Source: an uncultured Christensenellaceae bacterium
GTDB lineage: Bacteria > Bacillota > Clostridia > Christensenellales > UBA3700
Assembly: GCA_910587685.1 (NCBI GenBank)
Contig: CAJUMY010000001.1
Span: 186,001-250,000, forward strand
Reading direction: 5' to 3'
Length of the DNA: 64,000 nt
Shown here: positions 8,625-16,059 of the stretch, in pieces
How the letters are laid out: the number at the start of each line of letters is the position of its first letter
Numbering within the stretch: position 1 is the first letter of the stretch
The notes under the pieces: generated by a model
What the model was told of the DNA's origin: nothing
The model's database searches: none
The model's input: only the letters and a program-made list of their open reading frames with translations
Made by a program: the position numbers and the translations under genes

Positions 8625-9386
8625 TTACTCTTCGTAAGGATTTGTTTCTTCAAATTCAATAATTTCTGCGCCGCTCTTTTTTAACACGGCGCTCATGAGC
8701 CTAACGAATACTCTCTCCGCGCAATAGTGCTCAACGTCTATAAACGCGATGCCGTTCGCCTTCAGCTCCAACGCAAGAGAATGCTTCATCTCCCCTGTAA
8801 CGAATAGCCCAACATCCTTTTTTCTAAGTACGTCTATGATACTTTCGTCTCTTCCGCCCGCTCCGTTGATAACCGCGATGCGGCGTATTCTTCTGTCTTT
8901 TTCGCCAGATACTCTAAGACTCGATGAGCCTGTAAATTCGGTCAACGAACGAACTATATCCGAAAGTTTCCTATTTTCTACGTTTCCGACTCTGCCGCAA
9001 CCGTCTTCTTCGAGCTCTTCGCAATCATACGCTCCGAGAGCGTCCATTATAGCGTCGGCAATCCCGCCGCTGCAGTTGTCGAAGTTCGTATGAGCGGAAT
9101 ATACCGCTATATTGTTTTTGACGGCTTTCATAACGAGCGAAGTAACGCTAACGTCGAGTTTCAGTTTCTTTATCGGAGAGAATATGATCGGATGATGGGT
9201 CACTATGAGATTAGCATTCTCCGAAACGGCTTTTTCTATGACCTCGGCGGTCATATCGAGCGCAACGACTATCTTATTAACTTCATCGTTATGAGTTTCG
9301 ACGACCATTCCGCTGTTGTCGTATTCAGCGGCAAGCGAAAGCGGCGCCTTTTCCTCTATTAATTCAGCTATTTCCTTTACCGTCAT
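8625..9386 (-). CDS. Nif3-like dinuclear metal-centre protein (YqfO/YbgI family)
   Basis: The 253-residue protein belongs to the Nif3/DUF34 family of toroidal hexamers with a two-metal site. Metal-ligand motifs seen are VTHHPIIFSP (about 59-68), SAHTNFDNCSGG near 95-106 and the C-terminal DVEHYCAER with its His and Glu ligands. It lacks the extra central domain found in the longer YqfO of Bacillus. The biochemical role is still debated (GTP cyclohydrolase-like or metal handling). GGAG lies 8 nt before the ATG; the gene overlaps the end of trmK by 23 bp and is translated with it. Confidence 0.88.
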   Translation of the reverse strand: MTVKEIAELIEEKAPLSLAAEYDNSGMVVETHNDEVNKIVVALDMTAEVIEKAVSENANLIVTHHPIIFSPIKKLKLDVSVTSLVMKAVKNNIAVYSAHTNFDNCSGGIADAIMDALGAYDCEELEEDGCGRVGNVENRKLSDIVRSLTEFTGSSSLRVSGEKDRRIRRIAVINGAGGRDESIIDVLRKKDVGLFVTGEMKHSLALELKANGIAFIDVEHYCAERVFVRLMSAVLKKSGAEIIEFEETNPYEE

Positions 9387-10011
9387 AAAAAAACTCCGTT
9401 ATGTATTCCAATTCTTTCTTTTCGGCTTCTTTGCCGCTATAATCCGATACGCTTTTGAGAAACGCTCTTCGTTTGACTATATAAGAACGAAAGTCTTCGT
9501 TCGACGTATCGTTTTTCCCGAAAATGATCTCAGTCTTTGTCAGCTCGCCTTTTCCTCTCTCAGCGACGATGATATCGTAAAATATCTTTTCCGAAAGTAT
9601 CTTGTAATCTTTCTTTATGGCGTATCCGCGCGATACTACGAATTTCCTCGTCTCGGGAGCGTCTCTATGCGGAACGAGAACAAGTTTTTCGAACGTTAAC
9701 TCGCTTCGCCCTAAAATACGCATTATTTCATTGCCGCCCATTCCTGCTATCACAAGCGTATCGACTTCGCCATCTTTTATTACGTCAAGTCCGTCGCCGA
9801 CTCTCGTGTCCAGAAAAACGGAGTATTCAAAAGCAAGCGTTCTCGCCTTGGAAAGGCTCTTTTCGCTTATATCCGTAGCGATACCTCTCTCTATCTTCTT
9901 TTCAAGAAGAGCCGTAACGAGCACCTTACCGTGATCCGCGCCGACGTCGGCAACGGAAACAGAGCCCTCGAGTTCGTCTACGACGCATCTCAATCTCTTT
10001 GACAGTCTCAT
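9364..10011 (-). CDS. trmK: tRNA (adenine22-N1)-methyltransferase
   Basis: The 215-residue protein matches TrmK, which puts N1-methyl on A22 of tRNAs using SAM. Seen are the N-terminal LSKRLRCVVDELE, motif I VADVGADHGKVL (about 20-31), ATDISEKSLSKA for the SAM ribose, and the family signature IAGMGGNEIMRIL near 90-102. The ATG starts 1 bp after the rpoD stop codon with only a weak Shine-Dalgarno, which points to translational coupling. The order rpoD-trmK-nif3 is conserved across Firmicutes. Confidence 0.92.
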   Translation of the reverse strand: MRLSKRLRCVVDELEGSVSVADVGADHGKVLVTALLEKKIERGIATDISEKSLSKARTLAFEYSVFLDTRVGDGLDVIKDGEVDTLVIAGMGGNEIMRILGRSELTFEKLVLVPHRDAPETRKFVVSRGYAIKKDYKILSEKIFYDIIVAERGKGELTKTEIIFGKNDTSNEDFRSYIVKRRAFLKSVSDYSGKEAEKKELEYITEFFYDGKGNS

Positions 10012-10012
10012 C

Positions 10013-11119
10013 TTATTTCTCGATGTAATCTCTGAGAAGTTTGGTTCTGTTGGGATGTCTCAGCTTACGAAGCGCCTTCGCTTCTATCTGTCTTATTCTC
10101 TCTCTCGTTACATTGAACTCTTTGCCGACCTCTTCGAGAGTCTTGGGCTTAGCATCGTCGAGTCCGTATCTTTTGCGAAGCACTTCGTTCTCACGCGGAG
10201 TCAACGTATTGAGTACGGCAAGAAGCTGCTCCTTGAGCATATTCGCTTCCGCTCTGTCCGCAGGCGACGCGGCGCTGAAGTCCTCTATGAAATCTCCGAG
10301 GTGCGAATCTTCCTCTTCGCCTATAGGCGTCTCGAGCGATACGGGATCCTGCGCTATCTTTTGTATCTCAGATACTCTCTCTTCGGATATTCCCATCTTT
10401 TCGGCAATCTCTTTAGCAGACGGCTCTCTTCCCAGCTCCTGGAGCAGCTGACGGGCGACGCGTCCAGTTTTGTTGATAGTCTCCACCATATGGACGGGGA
10501 TCCTTATCGTCCTCGCCTGATCCGCTATAGCTCTCGTTATAGACTGTCTTATCCACCAGGTCGCATACGTCGAGAACTTGTAACCTCGCGTATAGTCGAA
10601 TTTTTCCACCGCCTTCATGAGTCCGAGATTTCCTTCCTGTATGAGATCTAGGAACTGCATGCCTCTGCCGACGTATCTCTTCGCTATCGACACGACAAGA
10701 CGCAGGTTCGCTTCGCTAAGACGGTTCTTAGCGCTCTCGTCTCCTTCGCTCATTCTTACCGCCAACTCCTTCTCCTCGTCGGGAGTAAGCAACGGAACTT
10801 GTCCTATATCCTTAAGATATATCTTAACGGAATCGTCCGAACTTCCTTCGGTTATCATCTTGTCCAGCGAAACTTTTTCCTCGAAAGTGAGCTCTTCTAC
10901 GGTTATTCCGTTCTCATTGAGCACGCTGTAGATATGCTCCATATCGCTTGGCGAGAGGTCATACTTCTCCAGTTTCACCATCAATTCCTCGTCAGGGATC
11001 TTATTCTTCTTTTTCTTGGCGATAGCTATCAATTTCTGAAGTTCCGCTTCGATCTTTTCGTCGCGGCTCTTCTTCTTTGCGTCAACGACTACCGTTTCGA
11101 CCTCTTTTTCGTTTTCCAT
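10013..11119 (-). CDS. rpoD: RNA polymerase primary sigma factor (sigma-70/SigA)
   Basis: The 368-residue start at 11119 is chosen for its GGAGGATTGATA site. Region 1.1 is Lys-rich, then regions 1.2-2.4 (VKIYLKDIGQVPLLT, RLVVSIAKRYVGRG, FDYTRGYKFSTYATWWIRQ) and region 3 follow. Region 4.2 contains RIRQIEAKALRKLRHP for -35 recognition. The near-consensus TTGACA/TATAAT boxes found throughout the window agree with a housekeeping factor of this kind. It lies directly after the two primase-like genes, as in the classic macromolecular synthesis operon. Confidence 0.97.
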   Translation of the reverse strand: MENEKEVETVVVDAKKKSRDEKIEAELQKLIAIAKKKKNKIPDEELMVKLEKYDLSPSDMEHIYSVLNENGITVEELTFEEKVSLDKMITEGSSDDSVKIYLKDIGQVPLLTPDEEKELAVRMSEGDESAKNRLSEANLRLVVSIAKRYVGRGMQFLDLIQEGNLGLMKAVEKFDYTRGYKFSTYATWWIRQSITRAIADQARTIRIPVHMVETINKTGRVARQLLQELGREPSAKEIAEKMGISEERVSEIQKIAQDPVSLETPIGEEEDSHLGDFIEDFSAASPADRAEANMLKEQLLAVLNTLTPRENEVLRKRYGLDDAKPKTLEEVGKEFNVTRERIRQIEAKALRKLRHPNRTKLLRDYIEK

Positions 11120-11172
11120 TATCAATCCTCCGTCTAAACGTTTGTATATGAAGGTGTATAACACCTATTTGA

Positions 11173-12963
11173 TCAACTCTTTAATTTCTTGAGTATTTCT
11201 TTCATATTTGAGATATTTTCGTTAAGCATATATTTCGCCTCTACGTCTTTCCCCGCATTGACGAACTCCTTGAAACAATCTTTGCTCGTCTCTTCCGCCC
11301 GAATAGTGCGAATACGCTTGAGCGAATCCCTTCCGAACGCCGCCATCTCGTCAGCGGTCATTCCCTTCATCAGCGTTATCTCTTTCGCGACGGCGTTGCT
11401 CTCCATTTCCGACAGCGTCTCCATATCGCCCTCGCCCTTCACAAGCCGCAGATAATCGTACACCGCGCGCTCGTCGTCATTGTTAAGATAATATGATACG
11501 TTGAGTACCTTCCTGCTCCTCAGCATTAAGTATAGTATATATATTATCGCCTTGCCGTATGTATCGATATGTCCGCTTTTTTCGGAAACGGTATCGCTTT
11601 TTTGTGACATTTTCGACTCGTAAAGCTGATTCCTCAAAACTTCCGCGCTGAGCGACGTCTTTTCGGCAATGACGGAAAGATAGCTCTCCGCTTCGACCTT
11701 GTTGACGTAATTGAGTATCGTGTCTATAACTTTTACCGAATAGTCTCCTCTGTCTCCCACCTCTTCGAGATCATACTCTTCGGCAAGTTTCTCTATCTTG
11801 TAACGCGCTATATCGAATGCGTTCTCTTTGAGTTCCAATATCTTTTCGACGCCGTATTTCGCTATTATCTCGTCGGGATCGAGTCCTTCGATAAGAGTTA
11901 TCGCGTAAGGCGTAACGCCGCCTTCGTACAAAATATCCATTCCCCTCTTTATAGCGTTCTGTCCCGCGCTATCGCCGTCGTACATCAAATATACGTTGTC
12001 GGTATAGTCCTTAAGTATCTTGACCTGCTCGCCCGTGAGCGCGGTTCCCATGCTCGCCACGACGTTCTTTATGCCAGCCTTATACATTGCGATGACGTCC
12101 ATATAGCCTTCGACAACGTAGACTTCCGAAAGTTTCCCGTCGCCTCTTTGCGCGCGCAGATTATACGCTCCGTAAAGCTCGTTCCTCTTGTTGAAAATCA
12201 CAGTATCTCCAGTATTTCTATATTTCGTAAATCCCTTGGCTTCGAATATTCTTCCGCTCATAGCGATAACTTTATTGTATCTGTTGATGATAGGTATTAT
12301 AAGACGTCCGCGCATAACGTCGTACGGCGAGCCGTTCTTGTCGTATACGAGACCGCCTTCTTTCATCTCGTCAAGGGTATATCCTTTTTTGCTAAGATGC
12401 TTGATGAGAGAATCGTAATCGAGCGAATACCCGAACGCAAAATTCCTCACCGTAGGATTGGCGATCGTCCTTGTTCCGTCCTCTTTCTTCACGATGACGT
12501 TTTCAAAGCCTCTCTTTTCGAGATAATCTACCGCTATTTTGCTTCTTGCGTCCTTTAGATTATTCATATAGTGGAGAGCCGCTTCTCTCATCATGGAATA
12601 CAGCCTCTCCTTATGCTCGTTCATATGTATTACGCCCTCGATACCTCCGTCTATAACGGGTACGGGCTTGCCTGTCTTCTCCGCAAGTATTGAAACCGCC
12701 TCGTCGAAGCTCACGCCGTCTCTTTTCATTACGTAATCGAATACGTCTCCCGACTCGCCGCACTTCGTACAAAAATAAACGGAGTCTGTGACGATAAAGT
12801 GCCTGTCTAGATACGACCCTCTGTCAACGTCCTCGAACGGACAGTAACCTATAGTCATATCGCCTATCCCTATCGCGTCGAGTTCTTCTTTCAAAAGATC
12901 CTTAAGCGGCAACGCCCGACGCAAGTCGGCAATATATTCGAGTAGTTCCTTCATATCCGCCAT
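11173..12963 (-). CDS. dnaG: DnaG-type primase subunit with intact TOPRIM centre and altered zinc finger
   Basis: The 596-residue protein has the full DnaG layout. Residues 41-68 are the zinc-finger region, but the ligand pattern is C41-E44-C65-C68: the usual His of CPFH is Glu (CPFED), and the basic EKTPSF stretch is gone. The polymerase domain follows (MRGRLIIPIINRYN, about 218-230; KYRNTGDTVIFNKRNELYG). The TOPRIM motifs are all complete: VVEGYMDVI with E285 and D289, YDGDSAG with D329 and D331, and EGLDPDEII with D362 and D364. A helical C-terminal domain suits helicase binding. It synthesises RNA primers for replication. Its start is 2 bp after a second dnaG-like gene, with which it may form a mixed primase. 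Confidence 0.9.
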   Translation of the reverse strand: MADMKELLEYIADLRRALPLKDLLKEELDAIGIGDMTIGYCPFEDVDRGSYLDRHFIVTDSVYFCTKCGESGDVFDYVMKRDGVSFDEAVSILAEKTGKPVPVIDGGIEGVIHMNEHKERLYSMMREAALHYMNNLKDARSKIAVDYLEKRGFENVIVKKEDGTRTIANPTVRNFAFGYSLDYDSLIKHLSKKGYTLDEMKEGGLVYDKNGSPYDVMRGRLIIPIINRYNKVIAMSGRIFEAKGFTKYRNTGDTVIFNKRNELYGAYNLRAQRGDGKLSEVYVVEGYMDVIAMYKAGIKNVVASMGTALTGEQVKILKDYTDNVYLMYDGDSAGQNAIKRGMDILYEGGVTPYAITLIEGLDPDEIIAKYGVEKILELKENAFDIARYKIEKLAEEYDLEEVGDRGDYSVKVIDTILNYVNKVEAESYLSVIAEKTSLSAEVLRNQLYESKMSQKSDTVSEKSGHIDTYGKAIIYILYLMLRSRKVLNVSYYLNNDDERAVYDYLRLVKGEGDMETLSEMESNAVAKEITLMKGMTADEMAAFGRDSLKRIRTIRAEETSKDCFKEFVNAGKDVEAKYMLNENISNMKEILKKLKS

Positions 12964-12965
12964 TG

Positions 12966-14681
12966 TCAGCGTCTCCTCAAGTCGTTAAGTCTTTTAAGAA
13001 GTTCTTTTTTCTTTTCGGGATCGCGCTCGCCGTCTATGGCTTTGCTGAGCCGCTCCTTTTCGCTCTTAAAAAACTCCTTACGCATTATCTCTATACAGTC
13101 GCCGGCTATCTTATCGGCAGTATTTTCGTCTATTATAGTATTCTCTATCGTATCGGCTTCCTTGACATTGAAATATCCTCGCGGATCTGGTCTTTCCCCA
13201 ACCGTTACCTTCTCAAAAAACTCGAGATCCTTTCCGCTCATATACCGCGCCGCTTCGCTATCGACGGCATATCCTTTATACGCATATCCCAAAAGAGCGA
13301 CAACGGCGGTATAATATCTGCCCGCTCTTTTTGAAGTGATAGTCTCGATACCCGTTTTAGTTTCGGGGACGCTCTTTATTTCCGCTCCGAAATATCTGTT
13401 GCGAACGGCGTCAGGAGGAATATTCGCGAGCTTGCCGACAACGTCTATATAAGCCTCTCTCTTACTCGTCTCGCCTATCGTAAACACGTATTCTTTCGCC
13501 TTATCGACGAACTCGAGTCTGCCGCTTTCGCGAGACGTATCTATACCCGCCTTTATCGCTCTGAGCTGATACTCGAGAAGCGCTTTGGGGCTCTCTATCC
13601 GCGCAAGAAGCCGCTTGAGAGTATGCTTGTCCGCCGCGTTCTTTACGCTGCTCTCCTCTATCAATGAAGCGATCTTAACGTTCGCTCCGAGTTTTTCGAG
13701 CGGCTCGAGACCTTTGTAATCCTTATCCGCTCCCTCCCGAACGTTGTCGAAAACTACCGTAAATTTATTGACGTACCTAACAAGCGCCGACGCCTGTCTC
13801 TCCGATATCTTACCGTCCATGACCGAGACTGCGTTCTTGAAGCCGTTCGCTGCGAGAAGAAGCGTATCGAACGGACTCTTTGTTATCACGAGGTTTGAAA
13901 AATCTCCCTCGCTTTTCAGAGCCTTGAGCATATGCGTTCCGTATATTTCTCTGTCTCTTTTCCACAGCGCCGAGTCTCGCGAATACTTGACTTCCCCGTT
14001 CCTCTTCATACCCGCAAAACCCACGACCTTTCCGAAAGCGTTGATATGCGGAAAAACTATCCTTCCCGCCATAGCGTCGACGGTCTTTTCGCGTCCGTCT
14101 TCTTCGCTCTTCTCGGCGACGCCCGCGTCGAACATCTCGTTCTCGTAATAGCCTTTGCTCTTTAGATACTTAAGAGCCGCGTTAGTATCCTCCGAATAAC
14201 CCAATCCGTAAGATGTTATCATCTTCAAGTCTATGCCGTAACCGTCGAGATATTGAATAGCGCCCGCGTTTTCCGTGAGCCGTTTATGATAAAATCTCGC
14301 AAGCTCACGTTCCATATCGCAGAGCCTGTCCGTAAGTTTTTTCTTTTCGGCAAGTTTTTTCTCGTCAACTCTTCCGAAAGTCGGAACTTTCATCCCCACT
14401 CTCTCCGCCAGTATCTTCACCGCCTCCATATAGGAAACGTGTTCTATATCCTGCACGAACTTTATTACGTTGCCGCCTGCGCCGCAACCGAAACACTTGA
14501 ATATTTTCCGTCGCTCTTCGACGTGGAAAGATCCCGTCTTTTCGTGATGAAACGGACATCTCCCCCAATAAGAACCGCCTTTTCTCGTGAGATCCACGTA
14601 GCCGCGAACAACGTCCAAGATGTCGTTTTTATCAATCAACTCTTCGATAAACTTCGTAAATTCGCCGTTATCCTGACGCAT
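12966..14681 (-). CDS. DnaG paralog with canonical zinc finger but inactivated TOPRIM centre
   Basis: This 571-residue protein starts like standard DnaG (ILDVVRGYVDL) and has an ideal zinc finger: CPFHHEKTGSFHV with C42 and H45, and CFGCGAGGNVIKF with C63 and C66. The polymerase-domain start MAGRIVFPHINAFGKVVGFAG is conserved. The metal site is lost: the EGYxD motif reads KSPFD (Glu to Lys268), the DGDxAG motif reads DNVREGA (second Asp to Val314), and the GLDPDE motif is absent where SSVKNAADK stands. The C-terminal helical region remains. It is full length, in frame and has a good AAGGAG site, so it looks selected rather than decayed. It probably supplies template-sensing zinc-finger function in trans to the catalytic paralog. 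Confidence 0.88.
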   Translation of the reverse strand: MRQDNGEFTKFIEELIDKNDILDVVRGYVDLTRKGGSYWGRCPFHHEKTGSFHVEERRKIFKCFGCGAGGNVIKFVQDIEHVSYMEAVKILAERVGMKVPTFGRVDEKKLAEKKKLTDRLCDMERELARFYHKRLTENAGAIQYLDGYGIDLKMITSYGLGYSEDTNAALKYLKSKGYYENEMFDAGVAEKSEEDGREKTVDAMAGRIVFPHINAFGKVVGFAGMKRNGEVKYSRDSALWKRDREIYGTHMLKALKSEGDFSNLVITKSPFDTLLLAANGFKNAVSVMDGKISERQASALVRYVNKFTVVFDNVREGADKDYKGLEPLEKLGANVKIASLIEESSVKNAADKHTLKRLLARIESPKALLEYQLRAIKAGIDTSRESGRLEFVDKAKEYVFTIGETSKREAYIDVVGKLANIPPDAVRNRYFGAEIKSVPETKTGIETITSKRAGRYYTAVVALLGYAYKGYAVDSEAARYMSGKDLEFFEKVTVGERPDPRGYFNVKEADTIENTIIDENTADKIAGDCIEIMRKEFFKSEKERLSKAIDGERDPEKKKELLKRLNDLRRR

Positions 14682-15062
14682 ATCTTGCTCCTTAAAAAAT
14701 TCGGTCTAATATATTATACGACGGATTTTTTTATTTTCCTTTATAATATTATAAATTTATTAGTTTTTTTACGCATAATTATCGTAATAGCGTCCCATCT
14801 TCGAAAAAACTATTCTCGGATAAAAACCGCGTTAATATAACGAACCGACTGCCGTTCGTAATATTTGCCTCTTCACTCTAGCCTAAAATAAAATTCCATA
14901 CGCTAACGAGAGCGTTATCAATATTTCCGATAAGAGTTTTATATGATCGGCGAACTCTCAACGCTATATAAAATAATGAAAGCCTATTCCTTGACATCGA
15001 AATAAGCTCTCCTAAATATCCGCGTTACCGCGAAACTATTGATAATATATGATATATGTATG
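14682..15062. other. intergenic region upstream of the primase pair
   Basis: This 381-bp AT-rich spacer lies between dgt and the first dnaG-like gene. It contains a perfect 16-bp palindrome (TTTATAATATTATAAA, 14740-14755) and a TATAAT close to the gene start, but no convincing -35/-10 pair or terminator. No gene was seen. Confidence 0.4.
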
Positions 15063-16046
15063 CTAATTTTTAGGTTTTATACTATAATAGCGATCCATTG
15101 CGAATATATCGGTCATACTGGCGATATAATCTATCACTACTCTCTTGACGCCGAATCTTTCCGCAAGTTTTATATAGTTATCGGGAAGCGTCTCGAACCG
15201 AGAGAAATAGAAATCGAAAAGGGTTCCGAGCATCTCCGCCGCAGTGTCTTCGCTCTTCATGACAAACGGATTCCTGTATACGTTATCGAACATGAATTTC
15301 CTGAGCGCGCCAAGCCGCTCTTCGCCCTCTTTACTCATCGAAACAATATCCTTTCCGTACGAATTATTCACGATATCTCCGATAAAGTAAGTTATGCGTT
15401 CGCCCTTTGACTTTCCTAGTTCATGGCGCATCGGAATATCTTCTTCAGAAAGTATTTTCGCTCTTATCGCGTCGTCGATATCGTGATTAAGATACGCTAT
15501 CCTGTCGGCGTAGCTGACAACTTTCCCCTCGAGAGTAGACGGCGAACCTTCGCTCGTATGATTGAGTATTCCGTCGAGTACCTCGAATGTAAGATTCAAT
15601 CCTTCGCCGTCGTTTTCAAGATACTTCGCGACTCTGACGCTCTGTTCGTAGTGGCGGAATCCTTCCTCCGTCAGCGTTGAAAGCGTCCTCTCTCCCGCAT
15701 GCCCGAACGGCGTATGACCGAGATCGTGTCCGAGAGCTATCGCCTCCGTAAGATCCTCGTTCAATCTCAAAGTCCTCGCGATAGTCCTGCCTATCTGCGC
15801 AACTTCGAGAGTATGCGTCAGCCGCGTCCTGTAATGATCTCCTTCGGGAGAGAGAAAGACCTGCGTCTTGTGCTTTAGGCGCCTGAACGACTTCGAATGA
15901 GTTATCCTGTCTCTGTCGCGCATGTACTCCGTTCGATACGGACACTCTTCGATAGAACGTTCTCTGCCTTTGCTTTCGGCGCTCTTTGCCGCATACGGCG
16001 ACAAGCCCATCTCCTCAATATCGTATATTATCTTTTTATGATCCAT
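15063..16046 (-). CDS. dgt: HD-domain deoxyguanosine triphosphate triphosphohydrolase-like protein
   Basis: The 327-residue protein belongs to the dGTPase family, which splits dNTPs into nucleosides and triphosphate. The HD metal site is visible as RLTHTLEVAQIGR, then GHDLGHTPFGHAGE, with the downstream Asp in VVSYADRIAYLNHDIDD. The N-terminal RTEYMRDRDRITHSKSFRRLKHKTQVF is diagnostic. The ATG at 16046 is preferred because GGTGGAG lies just upstream and it begins 13 bp after clpC; a longer frame would overlap clpC. It stops at TAG, showing that TAG is a true stop here. dgt next to dnaG is common in Clostridia. Confidence 0.92.
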   Translation of the reverse strand: MDHKKIIYDIEEMGLSPYAAKSAESKGRERSIEECPYRTEYMRDRDRITHSKSFRRLKHKTQVFLSPEGDHYRTRLTHTLEVAQIGRTIARTLRLNEDLTEAIALGHDLGHTPFGHAGERTLSTLTEEGFRHYEQSVRVAKYLENDGEGLNLTFEVLDGILNHTSEGSPSTLEGKVVSYADRIAYLNHDIDDAIRAKILSEEDIPMRHELGKSKGERITYFIGDIVNNSYGKDIVSMSKEGEERLGALRKFMFDNVYRNPFVMKSEDTAAEMLGTLFDFYFSRFETLPDNYIKLAERFGVKRVVIDYIASMTDIFAMDRYYSIKPKN

Positions 16047-16059
16047 TATCTCCACCGCA

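Noticed and set aside
11173..14681. The two dnaG genes as halves of one frameshifted primase
   Set aside because: Each is 570-600 residues with its own zinc-finger region, polymerase domain, TOPRIM region and C-terminal domain. They are paralogs, not fragments.
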